From Phyllobacterium myrsinacearum (GTDB lineage Bacteria > Pseudomonadota > Alphaproteobacteria > Rhizobiales > Rhizobiaceae), in contig NZ_JACGXN010000001.1 in assembly GCF_014138285.1 (NCBI RefSeq), forward strand, positions 1,291,314-1,355,313: DNA of 64,000 bases, in the 5' to 3' direction. The stretch's first letter is position 1, and every line of letters starts with the position of its first letter. Under the pieces are notes generated by a model that saw nothing but the letters and a program-made list of their open reading frames with translations, was not told where the DNA came from and searched no databases. The translations under genes were made by a program, and so were the position numbers. Shown piece after piece: positions 1-9,513 of this stretch.

Positions 1-1160
1 GAATTCAGGGTGACACCTGCATTTTTGAGCCGCTCGACACCCGCCTCGATACCGGACCCCAGCCCGAGATGAAACTGAATATCCGGCGAACGGGCGTCAG
101 GATCAGCATACCAGAAGCCGCCAGTTTCAAACAGACTGGATGCAACAGGACCGGACCGGAACAAAACATATTGCAACCCGGCCCAGACTGTACGGTGCAG
201 TTTCGCCACTCCATCATAGGTGTGATCGCCGGTGCACTCGGAAATCACGAACAGATCCAGATGATCCTGCAGGTTTTCTCCAACGCCGGGCAGATTATGC
301 ACGACCGGCACGCCAACTTTTCGCAGATGTTCTGCGGCGCCGATGCCCGATTGCAGCAGCAGTTTCGGTGAACCGATTGCACCAGAACTGACAAGTACTT
401 CCCGCTCGGCCCGGATAATTTCGCGGGTATTCCCCTTCGCGATTTCGACACCGACGGCGCGACTGTTCTCAACTACAATTTTCGTGACCTGCGCACCCAT
501 GCGGACGGTCAGGTTCTTGCGGCTCCTGATCGGAGCGAGATAGGCCATCGACGCCGACGACCGGCGGCGATCACGCTGGGTCAATTGGTAGAACCCGACG
601 CCAGCCTGCTGCTTGCCATTGAAATCATGGTTGTACGGAATGCCGAGTTCCTGACCGGCACGGATATAGGCGTCGCAGATCGGTAGTGTCGCAACAGGCA
701 TGGAAACGCCGAGCGGACCACCATAGGAGTGATAATCATCGGCAAAACGCTGATTATCTTCAGCGCGTTTGAAGTAAGGCAGTACATCGCGATAGCTCCA
801 ACCGGCACAACCGTCGTCCGATGCCCACAGATCGTAGTCGGTTGCATTGCCGCGCGTGTAAAGCTGCGCGTTGATGCTGGAGCCGCCACCGATGACCTTG
901 GCTTGCGTATAGCGCAGCACGCGGTTTTTCATGTGCTTCTGCGGGACAGTCGACCAACCCCAGCTGGCGACGCCCTTGGTCATCTTGGCAAAACCGGCCG
1001 GCATATGGAACAGCGGATTCCAGTCGCCGCCACCAGCCTCAAGCAGCAGGACCTTTACTTCAGGGTCCTCGCTGAGACGATTGGCAAGCACGCACCCCGC
1101 AGGACCGGCACCGGTGATGATATAGTCGTAGGGAGGTGATTTCCCGGAAAGACTTTGCAT
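1..1160 (-). CDS. GMC-family FAD oxidoreductase (choline/alcohol dehydrogenase type), C-terminus cut by window edge
   Basis: Flavoprotein that probably oxidises an alcohol or sugar hydroxyl. The frame opens at an ATG at 1160 and stays open to base 1, giving about 386 residues against the 530-560 usual for the family, so roughly the last 150 residues, including the catalytic His region, lie outside the window. The N-terminal FAD-binding loop GAGPAG is at about residues 17-22, and the GMC signature GGGSSINAQLYTRGN follows near residue 90. The sequence resembles BetA/AlkJ-type dehydrogenases. It is last in a minus-strand series with an SDR and a second GMC enzyme, but is separated from them by a 164-bp palindromic repeat, so cotranscription is uncertain. 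Family is clear; substrate is unknown. Confidence 0.85.
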   Translation of the reverse strand, partial: MQSLSGKSPPYDYIITGAGPAGCVLANRLSEDPEVKVLLLEAGGGDWNPLFHMPAGFAKMTKGVASWGWSTVPQKHMKNRVLRYTQAKVIGGGSSINAQLYTRGNATDYDLWASDDGCAGWSYRDVLPYFKRAEDNQRFADDYHSYGGPLGVSMPVATLPICDAYIRAGQELGIPYNHDFNGKQQAGVGFYQLTQRDRRRSSASMAYLAPIRSRKNLTVRMGAQVTKIVVENSRAVGVEIAKGNTREIIRAEREVLVSSGAIGSPKLLLQSGIGAAEHLRKVGVPVVHNLPGVGENLQDHLDLFVISECTGDHTYDGVAKLHRTVWAGLQYVLFRSGPVASSLFETGGFWYADPDARSPDIQFHLGLGSGIEAGVERLKNAGVTLN

Positions 1161-1166
1161 AACTCA

Positions 1167-1330
1167 GACACCCCCCTCTGCCCTGTCGGGCATCTCCACC
1201 ACAAGGGGGGAGATCACATTGTCATCGGCATTTTTGCCTATTTTTCGATGTCCCAGAACCAGTCGAAATCGTAATGAAGGCTGATCTCCCCCCTTGCGGG
1301 GGAGATGTCCGACAGGACAGAGGGGGGTGT
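1167..1330. repeat. Long palindromic intergenic repeat, copy 1 (RIME/Bru-RS-like)
   Basis: Two arms of about 49 bp, near-perfect inverted copies, lie at about 1167-1215 and 1282-1330. Each carries a CCCCCCTCTG...CTGTCGG block, an inner GAGAT...CTC block and a G/C tract. They flank a roughly 65-bp unique centre. The same element recurs at 38301-38461. The architecture resembles the mosaic or palindromic repeats known between genes in Rhizobium and Brucella; that name is inference. Transcribed, it would fold into a very stable hairpin between the SDR and the first GMC gene. Confidence 0.85.
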
Positions 1331-1351
1331 AATTCATGTTCTGCAAACCCG

Positions 1352-2131
1352 CTAAAGTCGATTGATGGAAAGGGCGCCATCCGCGTTGATGATTGAGCCG
1401 GTGGCAAAATTGAAGTCGCCGCTGGCAAGCGCCGCAACGATACGGCCAAGATCATCAGGCTCGCCCCAGCGCCGCATCGGCACAAGCCCCTCGGCAATGC
1501 GTTTGTCGTACTTGGCTGCGGCGACAGCCGTCATGTCGGAGCGGATGATGCCGGGGCGCACGTCGAAAACGCTGATACCTTCGTCTGCAAGCCGCACCGC
1601 CAACCCTTGCGTGAACGATGCCAGCGCCGCCTTGGTCATGCAGTAGTCAAGTCGCTCCGGCGAGGTCATTTCAGCGGAAACCGAGGTGATGTTGATGATG
1701 ACCCGCGGCGAGACATTGGCTGTCTGACCGAGCATGGCCCGCAGAATAGCTTGCGTGAAAAACACAGTGCCGCGCACATTGATGGCGAAAATCGCATCGT
1801 AGTTTACCGGATCAAGATCGAGGAAATCGCCGCGCACTTTCGAGCCGATACCTGCATTGTTGACCATACAGTCAATCCGGCCAAATGCCGATATGACGGC
1901 GCTGACGGTTTGCGCGTGGCTGGAAAGATCAGCCAGATCCGCTTCGATGAAGTGAACCTTTGAACCGAGTGCTTCCAGCACTGCAACAGCAGTTTCTGCA
2001 GCTTCATCACGCACGAGGTCAGTGATGGCAAGGTCAAAGCCCTTGGCTGCGAGCGCCTTGGCAATACCCAGACCGATGCCGCGCCGTGCGCCCGTGATGA
2101 CAGCGACAGGTTTCGCTCGGGCCGTCATCAC
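1352..2131 (-). CDS. SDR-family oxidoreductase (3-ketoacyl-reductase-like)
   Basis: Classical short-chain dehydrogenase of about 259 residues, NAD(P)-dependent and presumably cytosolic. The nucleotide-binding TGARRGIG is at residues 13-20, NNAG at 91-94, the catalytic Ser near 150 and the Tyr163-xxx-Lys167 pair (YCMTK). A GTG at 2131 and an ATG at 2128 are both possible starts; the upstream GMC stop codon overlaps them, which implies translational coupling with that flavoprotein. A GMC enzyme coupled to an SDR suggests consecutive redox steps on one carbohydrate-like substrate. Substrate specificity cannot be read from the sequence. Confidence 0.85.
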   Translation of the reverse strand: MMTARAKPVAVITGARRGIGLGIAKALAAKGFDLAITDLVRDEAAETAVAVLEALGSKVHFIEADLADLSSHAQTVSAVISAFGRIDCMVNNAGIGSKVRGDFLDLDPVNYDAIFAINVRGTVFFTQAILRAMLGQTANVSPRVIINITSVSAEMTSPERLDYCMTKAALASFTQGLAVRLADEGISVFDVRPGIIRSDMTAVAAAKYDKRIAEGLVPMRRWGEPDDLGRIVAALASGDFNFATGSIINADGALSINRL

Positions 2132-3651
2132 GCCAGGTCCTTGGCAATGATGTGATCGGCGACACGCAGAGCCTGTGCGGCGATGGTCAATGCCGGATTG
2201 ACAGCGGCGGATGTGGGCAGGAATGCCGCATCGACAACGAACAGGTTCGGGTGGTCAAAGGCGCGGCAGTAGGTATCAAGAGGAGCCTGTGCGGGGTCCG
2301 TGCCCATCCGCACTGTGCCGCATTGATGCGATGGTGTCTTGCGGTCAAAGGCTTTGGACAGAACGATGGGGAACCCCGCGGCCCGCAAGACCGACTTGAT
2401 CCGGGCAACCAGTTTCTGGTGCGCTGGCCAGTTGCTGCGCACCCATTCCAGAATGATCCTGTCGCCATCAATACGAACACGGCTTTCCGGTTTTGGCACA
2501 TCCTCGCTCATGGCGAGAAAATCCACTGTGTGATTGCAGAACCGGTCAAGAATCCATTCGGGTACGAGCTTGAGGTCGGATTTCAGCACCGGCCCACTGA
2601 TCCGCCCGAGCAATTGCACATTGCCAAGCGGCGCTCCGCCCTGTCCGTCTGACAGGTAGTAATCATTGAAGCCGAACGTCTTCTGATAGACAGAATCATT
2701 TTTGAAGCGCGGATCGAATCCGATTACAGCCGACAGATTGTGGTTCATGAAATTGCGGCCAACCTGATCTGAGCGATTGGCAATGCCAGCAGGGTTGTTA
2801 CTGTTGGCGGAGCGCAGCAGAAGCACGGCGGATTGCACAGCACCAGCCGACAGGACCACCAGCCCTGGCCTGACGACTGAAGCCGTTCCGTCTTTGACAT
2901 AATGCACGGCGGCAATCGATTTTCCATCTGCTGCCGTCTCCAGCCGTGTGACGCGCGAATTGATCTGCAGGCGGACATTGCTGTGCTTCAATGCTGCGGA
3001 AAGAGCGGTGGTTTCCGCATCCATCTTGCCGTTGAAACTGTTGGGGTGCGCATCCCAAGGCGTCTTGCCATGGGACATCCATGTGTCGATATCGACGCCA
3101 ATCGGCAGCGAGAATGGATGCACGCCGGCCACCTGCAAGCGGCGGCGCAGGATACCCATCGGCTCCTCGTCTGGCACAGGCGGAAAGCCATAGGGTGTTG
3201 AATGCTGCGGTTCGGTCGGGTCTTCGCCGGCTATGCCGCGCACCTGATAGAGCACTTCAGCCTTGCCATACCAGGGCTCGATTTCCTCATAGGCAAAAGG
3301 CCATGCAGGCGAGACACCTTCCAGATGCTGCATTTCGGCAAAATCCTCGGCGCGATAGCGCGTCAGCACCGCCCCATAGAATTTCGAATTGCCGCCAACA
3401 TTGTAATAATTGCCGGGATTGAACGCTTTGCCTTCCGCATCATACCAGTTCTCCTTGGGGCGGAAAAAGCCCTTCTGGAAAATGGCACGCGGATCGCGGT
3501 TTTCGAGCCGGTCAGGCAGGTGGTCACCTGCCTCAAGGATGAGGATTTCAGCCCCTGATCCGGCTAGACCGGCGGCAATGGTTGCCCCGCCAATCCCCGA
3601 ACCGATGATGACAATATCGGGAGACCGGCCCTGTTGCGATGCGGCGTTCAT
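2128..3651 (-). CDS. GMC-family FAD oxidoreductase (sugar oxidase/dehydrogenase-like)
   Basis: A flavoprotein of 507 residues with the FAD-binding GSGIGG at 17-22. The GMC catalytic pair is present: His442 within PSHQCGT and Asn485 within NPALT. This second His/Asn layout is typical of GMC enzymes that oxidise pyranose rings or polyols; one relative is the flavin subunit of glucoside 3-dehydrogenases, but no small or cytochrome subunit gene is adjacent. There is no obvious signal peptide. The start is 14 nt downstream of the ABC ATPase stop, so the gene is probably in the transporter operon, and its end overlaps the SDR. Most likely it acts on the imported carbohydrate. Confidence 0.85.
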   Translation of the reverse strand: MNAASQQGRSPDIVIIGSGIGGATIAAGLAGSGAEILILEAGDHLPDRLENRDPRAIFQKGFFRPKENWYDAEGKAFNPGNYYNVGGNSKFYGAVLTRYRAEDFAEMQHLEGVSPAWPFAYEEIEPWYGKAEVLYQVRGIAGEDPTEPQHSTPYGFPPVPDEEPMGILRRRLQVAGVHPFSLPIGVDIDTWMSHGKTPWDAHPNSFNGKMDAETTALSAALKHSNVRLQINSRVTRLETAADGKSIAAVHYVKDGTASVVRPGLVVLSAGAVQSAVLLLRSANSNNPAGIANRSDQVGRNFMNHNLSAVIGFDPRFKNDSVYQKTFGFNDYYLSDGQGGAPLGNVQLLGRISGPVLKSDLKLVPEWILDRFCNHTVDFLAMSEDVPKPESRVRIDGDRIILEWVRSNWPAHQKLVARIKSVLRAAGFPIVLSKAFDRKTPSHQCGTVRMGTDPAQAPLDTYCRAFDHPNLFVVDAAFLPTSAAVNPALTIAAQALRVADHIIAKDLA

Positions 3652-3665
3652 GGCAAATTATTCGT

Positions 3666-4784
3666 TCATGCGCCGATACGCAGCTGCGATGTCGGATCAA
3701 AGAACACGGCCTTGTCGAGATTGAACGACAGCTGCGTTTTTTGTCCGGGCAGGATATGGGCGTCGGCACGCAAGCGAGCGACCACTTCCTTGCTGCCAAG
3801 CTTGGTCACCGCAAAAGTATCGGAACCGGCCGGCTCGACCACGTCGATCAGACACTCGCCTTCCACCAGCGATGTAGCGTTGCGGTCCGCGCCATCCGGA
3901 TCGGTCAGCGCCTCCGGGCGGATGCCGAAAATCACATCTTTACCGGAATGGCTGACCAACGAACTGTTGCTCTTCTTGAGCGGCAACCGCAGTGGCGAAG
4001 AATCCGGCCGGTCGAGTACGACGGAGAGGTCCGATGCACCACCTTCTATCTTGGCCTTGAGCAGGTTCATGGCGGGCGAACCCATGAAGTCGGCAACAAA
4101 GAGATTGGTCGGATTGTTATAGATGTCGGCGGGGGTGCCGAACTGCTGCAGGATACCATCCTTGAGCACAGCGATCTTGGTTGCCAGTGTCATCGCCTCG
4201 ATCTGATCGTGGGTCACATAGACAATCGTTGTCTTCATCCGCTGATGCAGGCGCTTGATTTCGGTGCGCATGTCGACACGCAGCTTGGCGTCCAGATTGG
4301 ACAACGGCTCATCGAACAGGAACACCTGCGGGTTGCGGACGAGCGCACGGCCCATGGCAACGCGCTGGCGCTGACCGCCCGAAAGCTGGCTCGGCTTGCG
4401 GTCGAGCAGATGACCGATCTGCAGCATGTCGGCGACCTGCTTGATGGCCTTCTCACGCTCCTCTTTCGGTACACCGCGAATTTCCATGCCAAAGGCGATA
4501 TTTCCGCCGACGGTCATGTTCGGATAAAGCGCATAGGACTGGAAAACCATGGCTATATCGCGCTTGGACGGATGCAATCCGTTGATCGATTTGCCCTTGA
4601 TGGAGATATCACCGGAGCTGATCGGTTCTAGTCCGGCAATGGTATTGAGCAAGGTGGACTTGCCGCAACCGGAAGGCCCGACGAGGACGAGGAAACCGCC
4701 TTCGTCGATCTCGATATTGATATCCTTCAAAATCGGGACATTGCCGTATGACTTGTGCAGGTTTTTGATCTGGAGAAATGACAT
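3666..4784 (-). CDS. Carbohydrate ABC transporter ATP-binding protein (MalK/UgpC type)
   Basis: Cytoplasmic ATPase of 372 residues for a CUT1-type sugar importer. Walker [10 protein letters not shown] is at 36-44, the signature LSGGQ at 134-138, Walker B VFLFDEP at 154-160, followed by the H-loop VTHDQIEA. About 130 C-terminal residues form the TOBE/OB regulatory domain expected of MalK/UgpC proteins. It lies 4 nt after the permease gene, so the importer is transcribed as substrate-binding protein, two permeases, then ATPase. All key ATPase residues are intact, in contrast to the paired glycerol-importer ATPases further on. Confidence 0.95.
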   Translation of the reverse strand: MSFLQIKNLHKSYGNVPILKDINIEIDEGGFLVLVGPSGCGKSTLLNTIAGLEPISSGDISIKGKSINGLHPSKRDIAMVFQSYALYPNMTVGGNIAFGMEIRGVPKEEREKAIKQVADMLQIGHLLDRKPSQLSGGQRQRVAMGRALVRNPQVFLFDEPLSNLDAKLRVDMRTEIKRLHQRMKTTIVYVTHDQIEAMTLATKIAVLKDGILQQFGTPADIYNNPTNLFVADFMGSPAMNLLKAKIEGGASDLSVVLDRPDSSPLRLPLKKSNSSLVSHSGKDVIFGIRPEALTDPDGADRNATSLVEGECLIDVVEPAGSDTFAVTKLGSKEVVARLRADAHILPGQKTQLSFNLDKAVFFDPTSQLRIGA

Positions 4785-4788
4785 TTGA

Positions 4789-5670
4789 TTATCCCTTCAC
4801 GGCGCCGGACATAAGTCCACGGACGAAATAGCGCCCGGAAACGATGTAGACGATAAGAGTTGGCAGTGCGGCGAGGATCGCGCCAGCGAAATGCACGTTG
4901 TATTCCTTCACGCCTGTCGACGAATTGACGAGGTTGTTGAGCGCGACGGTCATCGGTGTGCTGCTGAAACCCGAGAACGAGGCGCCAAAAAGGAAGTCGT
5001 TCCAGATATTGGTGAACTGCCAGATGACAGACACGACGATGATCGGCCCCGACGACGGCAGCAGGATGCGCCAGAAAATCTGAAAGAAGCTCGCGCCATC
5101 GATCTGCGCGGCGCGGACGAGTTCAGTCGGGAACGCCTCGTAGTAGTTGCGGAAATACAGCGTGGTAAAACCGAGGCCATAGATCACATGAACAAACACC
5201 AGGCCCTGGATTGTTCCGGCCATGCCGAGCATTCCAAGAACACGCGCCATGGGTATGAGGACGATCTGGAACGGAATGAAACAGCCGAGCAGCAGCATGC
5301 CGAACATGACGTTCGATCCACGAAACTTCCATTTGGTCAGGACATAGCCGTTCAACGCGCCCATCACGGTTGAAATGGCAACAGCCGGAATAACCATGAT
5401 GATCGAGTTGATGAAGTAAGGCTTCAGACCCGTTGGCTGCACACCGATCTGGGCTGTGGACCAGGCTGCCAGCCACGGCTCGATCGTCCATTCATGCGGC
5501 GGCGAGAGCATGCCGCCCTGACGGATTTCGTCAAGAGTTTTCAGTGAATTCACCACCATGACGTAGAGCGGCAACAGGTAATAGAAGGCAAATACCAGCA
5601 GCGCGATGTAGATCAGGACGCGGGTTAGCTTGCCGCTGGAAATGGCGTTGTCGGGGCTCTGGGCGCTCAT
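4789..5670 (-). CDS. Carbohydrate ABC transporter permease (MalG-like)
   Basis: Inner-membrane subunit of 293 residues with six predicted transmembrane segments. The cytoplasmic EAA loop is readable around TELVRAAQIDGASFFQIF, the coupling helix that docks on the ATPase. The C-terminus ends in GLMSGAVKG, a common ending of MalG-type permeases. Its start overlaps the stop of the MalF-like permease by 4 nt. Part of the importer at 3666-7891. Confidence 0.92.
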   Translation of the reverse strand: MSAQSPDNAISSGKLTRVLIYIALLVFAFYYLLPLYVMVVNSLKTLDEIRQGGMLSPPHEWTIEPWLAAWSTAQIGVQPTGLKPYFINSIIMVIPAVAISTVMGALNGYVLTKWKFRGSNVMFGMLLLGCFIPFQIVLIPMARVLGMLGMAGTIQGLVFVHVIYGLGFTTLYFRNYYEAFPTELVRAAQIDGASFFQIFWRILLPSSGPIIVVSVIWQFTNIWNDFLFGASFSGFSSTPMTVALNNLVNSSTGVKEYNVHFAGAILAALPTLIVYIVSGRYFVRGLMSGAVKG

Positions 5671-6545
5671 TTGTTGCCTCCCCTAATTTCGGAATAGAGA
5701 TAGGGAATGATGATTGCGAAAATCGTGATCAGCATGATGATCGCCGAAGAAGCACCGATGCCCATGGAATTGCGCGTAAACGTGTAGGAATACATGAATG
5801 TCGCAGGCAGTTCGGTTGCCTGTCCGGGTCCGCCGCCGGTGAGCGCAATGACAAGGTCATAGGCCTTGATGGCAAGGTGAGCCAGCACGACGAAAGCGGA
5901 CAGAAAGACCGGGCGCATCAGCGGGATGATGATACGGCGGTAAATCATGGTCGTCGATGCACCATCGATCTGCGCCGCCTTGATGATTTCATTGTCGACG
6001 CCGCGCAAACCGGCAAGGAACATGGCCATGACGAAGCCGGAGGACTGCCACACGGCGGCAATCACCACCGTATAGATCGCCATCTTGGAATCCTTGATCC
6101 AGTTGAAGGCGAAGCTGGTCCAGCCCCACTGGTGCATGGTGTTTTCAAGGCCGATACCGGGATCGAGAAACCACTTCCACGCAACGCCGGTGACGATGAA
6201 GGACAGCGCCATGGGATAGAGATAGATCGGGCGCAGAAAGCCTTCGATGCGGATCTTCTGATCCAGCAGAATGGCAAGGCCAAGCCCGATGACCGTGCAG
6301 ATAATGATATAGAGCGAGGCAAAAATACCGAGATTGGAAATGGCTCGCCACCAATGCGGGAGGGCCCACAATTTACGGTAATTCTCCAGTCCGACAAAAC
6401 CAAAAGACGGCAGCATCTTGCTGTCGGTGAACGACAGGATGCCCGTATAAATGATAAAGCCGTAAACGAAGATCAGGACGATCAGAAAGCTCGGTCCCAA
6501 CACCAGCTTGGGTATCAAGTCCTGTATGCGGCTGCGGGTATCCAT
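5667..6545 (-). CDS. Carbohydrate ABC transporter permease (MalF-like)
   Basis: Inner-membrane permease of 292 residues with about six hydrophobic helices, starting near residue 15. The EAA loop reads DNEIIKAAQIDGASTTMIY. It begins 98 nt after the substrate-binding-protein stop codon; a strong hairpin at 6604-6632 occupies this gap, an arrangement that usually keeps the permease transcript level below that of the binding protein. It overlaps the next permease by 4 nt (ATGA type). Confidence 0.92.
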   Translation of the reverse strand: MDTRSRIQDLIPKLVLGPSFLIVLIFVYGFIIYTGILSFTDSKMLPSFGFVGLENYRKLWALPHWWRAISNLGIFASLYIIICTVIGLGLAILLDQKIRIEGFLRPIYLYPMALSFIVTGVAWKWFLDPGIGLENTMHQWGWTSFAFNWIKDSKMAIYTVVIAAVWQSSGFVMAMFLAGLRGVDNEIIKAAQIDGASTTMIYRRIIIPLMRPVFLSAFVVLAHLAIKAYDLVIALTGGGPGQATELPATFMYSYTFTRNSMGIGASSAIIMLITIFAIIIPYLYSEIRGGNK

Positions 6546-6603
6546 AGCCTCACCCCTTCAACTTATTAATTTCTTGTCATTGCCGTGGACATTCACGGGA
6601 AAC

Positions 6604-6632
6604 CTGTCCGGGGCCTGTATTGCCCCGGACAG
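6604..6632 (-). terminator. Intra-operon hairpin between binding protein and permeases
   Basis: Perfect 11-bp stem CTGTCCGGGGC / GCCCCGGACAG with a 7-nt loop, just downstream of the binding-protein stop. No T-run follows on the minus strand, so it is more likely an RNA-stability or attenuation element than a full terminator. Confidence 0.7.
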
Positions 6633-6643
6633 AATGAGTGCAC

Positions 6644-7891
6644 TTATTTGGCTGCATCAACCGCGGAAACAAGTTCCTTGACAGCCGCATCGGATGTCAA
6701 CTCGCCGTTGAACTCACGGGTAACCACGTCATAGATCGCGTTCTTGATGGATGCGGGAACGGCGTAACCATGAGCCATGGAGCCATAGAGCGTGCCTGCC
6801 TTATTGGCTTCAGCAAGATCAGCGATAGCTTTCTTGCCGCACGCATCGAAGGCTGCGTCGGAGACATCGGTGCGAGCCGGAGCTGAACCCTTCACAACAT
6901 TGAAGGCTGACTGGAAGGTCGGGCTTTCAATGGCCGATGCCATGACGAGCTGGGACTTGTGCTCAACTTCACTCTTCTTGAAGAACAAGAATTGGTCAGA
7001 GTTGAACGTGACGGAACCCTGTGTGCCCGGGAAGCGCATGCAAACGAAATCCTTGCCTGGCTCCTTCTTGGCCTTCACAAATTCGCCCTTGGCCCAGTCA
7101 CCCATGAACTGTACGCCAGCCTTGCCTTCGATAACCATGGTGGACGCAAGGTTCCAGTCGCGACCGGAGAAATTGTCATCCACATAGGAGCGCAGCTTGG
7201 TCATACGATCAAAAGCTTCCTTCATCTTCTCGCCGCCCAAAGCCTTGGGATCGAGATCGATGAAAGCTGACTTGTAGAAGTCATTGCCGAGCGACAGGAC
7301 AACCGCATCGAAAATCGTTGCGTCCTGCCATGGCTGACCACCGTGGGCGATAGGCGTGATGCCCTGCTTCTTGAAGTTATCGAGAAGAGCAATCAGCTCG
7401 TCCCAGTTCTTTGGTTCCTTGCCGCCAGCCTTGTCGAGAGCGGCCTTGTTGATCCACATCCAGTTGGTGGAGTGAACGTTTACCGGTGCAGCAATCCAGT
7501 GACCGTCATATTTGGAGAAGTTCTGCAGTGCGCCAGGAATGACGTCGGCCCACTTTTCCTTCGATGCAACGTCATCGAGGTTGGCGAGAACGCCCTGTTT
7601 GGCCCAGTCGGTGATGTCAAAGCCCAAAGCCTGTACGGCTGTTGGAGGGTTGCCGCCGGTTACACGGGCGCGCAGCACAGTCATAGCTTCAGTACCACCA
7701 CCGCCTGCAACGGGCATGTCGGACCACGTGATGCCCTTCGTTTCAAGATCCTTCTTCAGGACTTCCAGTGCTGTTGCCTCACCGCCGGATGTCCACCAAT
7801 GCAGGACTTCGACGTTTTCGGCAGCGCGGGCCATCGTGGCCGTACCGAGCAGCATGGCTGCCGCGGCAACTGTATTCATCAGCTTGTTCAT
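6644..7891 (-). CDS. Sugar ABC transporter substrate-binding protein
   Basis: Periplasmic binding protein of 415 residues (family 1 extracellular solute-binding protein). A Sec signal peptide covers about residues 1-23 (Lys near the start, hydrophobic core AAAAMLLG, cleavage after ARA). The mature start [15 protein letters not shown] is the conserved first strand of glucose/mannose-type binding proteins. GGAGG lies about 7 nt before the ATG. It is first of the four importer genes. The upstream gap of 107 bp to the aldehyde dehydrogenase probably holds a promoter. The sequence does not fix the ligand. Confidence 0.93.
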   Translation of the reverse strand: MNKLMNTVAAAAMLLGTATMARAAENVEVLHWWTSGGEATALEVLKKDLETKGITWSDMPVAGGGGTEAMTVLRARVTGGNPPTAVQALGFDITDWAKQGVLANLDDVASKEKWADVIPGALQNFSKYDGHWIAAPVNVHSTNWMWINKAALDKAGGKEPKNWDELIALLDNFKKQGITPIAHGGQPWQDATIFDAVVLSLGNDFYKSAFIDLDPKALGGEKMKEAFDRMTKLRSYVDDNFSGRDWNLASTMVIEGKAGVQFMGDWAKGEFVKAKKEPGKDFVCMRFPGTQGSVTFNSDQFLFFKKSEVEHKSQLVMASAIESPTFQSAFNVVKGSAPARTDVSDAAFDACGKKAIADLAEANKAGTLYGSMAHGYAVPASIKNAIYDVVTREFNGELTSDAAVKELVSAVDAAK

Positions 7892-7998
7892 TTCATTCCT
7901 CCCAAGGAAAAAAAGATAAAATTCCCACTACCCTAGACTGCACGTATTCCTCAGCCTGATGCATTCATACAATAAGCCGAACGGCGAATACAATCGAT

Positions 7999-9513
7999 TT
8001 AATTCGACGCCCAAAGTAATGCTCTTGGCCCCATATGCATGTTCAGGGTCTTGGTCTCGGTATAGTCCTCGACCGCATGCCGCCCCAGCTCGCGACCCAA
8101 TCCGGACTGGCGATAACCACCGAAAGGCAGTTCGGACGCGCCATCCATGAACGTGTTCATCCAGATGGTCCCGGCACGGACCCGGCGGCCTATGGTCAGG
8201 CACGTATCGAAATCGCGGCTCCAAACACCCGCGGAAAGGCCATAATCGATGGAATTGGCGATCTGTATGGCGTCTTCCATGGTCTCGAACGTTAACACAG
8301 AAAGCACGGGGCCAAAGACTTCTTCGCGTGCGACAGCCATATCCGGCTGCACCGCCGAAAGAATGGTCGGGCTCATATACTGTCCGAGCCCCAGATCCAG
8401 CGGCGTACCGCCGTGGGAAATGGCAGCGCCAGCAGATGTGGCATTGCGCACATAGGTGTCGATCTTGGCCAGATGTTCCGGGGTGATGATCGCGCCGACC
8501 TTGGTTTGCGGATCGAGCGGATCACCAACCTTGACCTTGGCCGAAAGCGCCGCGACACGCTGCGTGACTTCATCGGCAATATCGCGGTGAACAATCAGGC
8601 GCGAACCGGCATTGCAGCATTCACCCGCATTGAAATAGGCACCGAAAACCGCAGCATCGATGAAATCATCCAGATTCGCGTCGGGGAAAACAATCTGCGG
8701 GTTCTTGCCGCCAAGCTCCAGCGAGACCTTTTTCAAAGTCTGGGCGGCATTGGCCATCGTCAGTTTGCCGACGAGGGTCGATCCCGTGAATGAGACCATA
8801 TCAACGTCCGGATGCGTGGTCATCGGCGCGCCAACTTCTGCGCCTGTTCCGGCAAGGATATTGACGACACCGGCGGGAACACCGGCTTCCATCAGGATTT
8901 CACCGAGAACAAGCGTGGACCCTGATGTCAATTCGGAGGGCTTCACAACGGCCGTGCAACCTGCGGCCAGGGCAAAAGGCAGTTTCTGGCTAACGATAAG
9001 AAACGGGAAGTTCCAAGGCGTGATGATGGATATGACACCGATCGCCTCGCGCAGAACCACACCCAGCGTACCGTCGCCCAGCGTGTTATAGCTTTCGCCA
9101 TGCAGATCGCGGCCTAGCGCGGCGGCATAACGCCAGATATCAACCGCTCCGCCCAACTCACCCTTGGCCTGCGAAATTGGTTTGCCGGATTCAATGCAAT
9201 CAAGATAAGCGAGTTCCTCGGAACGAGCGGCGATCAGATCAGCCGCCTTCAAGAGAATATTCGACCGATCGGCACCCGTCATGCGTGACCATGGACCATT
9301 GTCGAAAGCGTTGCGGGCAGCACGGATAGCGCGTTCCGCATCGGCCTTCGTTCCCGCCTGATAGCGCGAGACCACCACGCCGTGTCCGGGGCTCTTACGC
9401 TCGATCACGCCGCCTTCTGCGCCGTCGGTCCATTTGCCGTTGATCAGCATCTGAAATTCGCGGACCTTGAAATTGTCGAGCGCCTGCGGCCGCATCAGTA
9501 CCGTCATTACCAT
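7999..9513 (-). CDS. Aldehyde dehydrogenase (NAD(P)+-dependent)
   Basis: ALDH-superfamily enzyme of 504 residues, the usual size. Motifs are ITPWNFP near 163-169, the cofactor-site FTGST near 242, catalytic Glu266 in LELGG, and catalytic Cys300 in FNAGECC. It would oxidise an aldehyde released in the island's pathway to an acid. Its start overlaps the enoyl-CoA hydratase stop by 7 nt, so it is the last of a tightly coupled trio (CoA-transferase, hydratase, ALDH). The sequence resembles betaine- or aromatic-aldehyde dehydrogenases, but substrate cannot be assigned. Confidence 0.93.
   Translation of the reverse strand: MVMTVLMRPQALDNFKVREFQMLINGKWTDGAEGGVIERKSPGHGVVVSRYQAGTKADAERAIRAARNAFDNGPWSRMTGADRSNILLKAADLIAARSEELAYLDCIESGKPISQAKGELGGAVDIWRYAAALGRDLHGESYNTLGDGTLGVVLREAIGVISIITPWNFPFLIVSQKLPFALAAGCTAVVKPSELTSGSTLVLGEILMEAGVPAGVVNILAGTGAEVGAPMTTHPDVDMVSFTGSTLVGKLTMANAAQTLKKVSLELGGKNPQIVFPDANLDDFIDAAVFGAYFNAGECCNAGSRLIVHRDIADEVTQRVAALSAKVKVGDPLDPQTKVGAIITPEHLAKIDTYVRNATSAGAAISHGGTPLDLGLGQYMSPTILSAVQPDMAVAREEVFGPVLSVLTFETMEDAIQIANSIDYGLSAGVWSRDFDTCLTIGRRVRAGTIWMNTFMDGASELPFGGYRQSGLGRELGRHAVEDYTETKTLNMHMGPRALLWASN

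Noticed and set aside
1167..1330. Inverted-repeat element considered as an insertion sequence or attachment site
   Set aside because: No transposase gene, and the copy at 38301 has the same short non-coding design; it fits a palindromic intergenic repeat.
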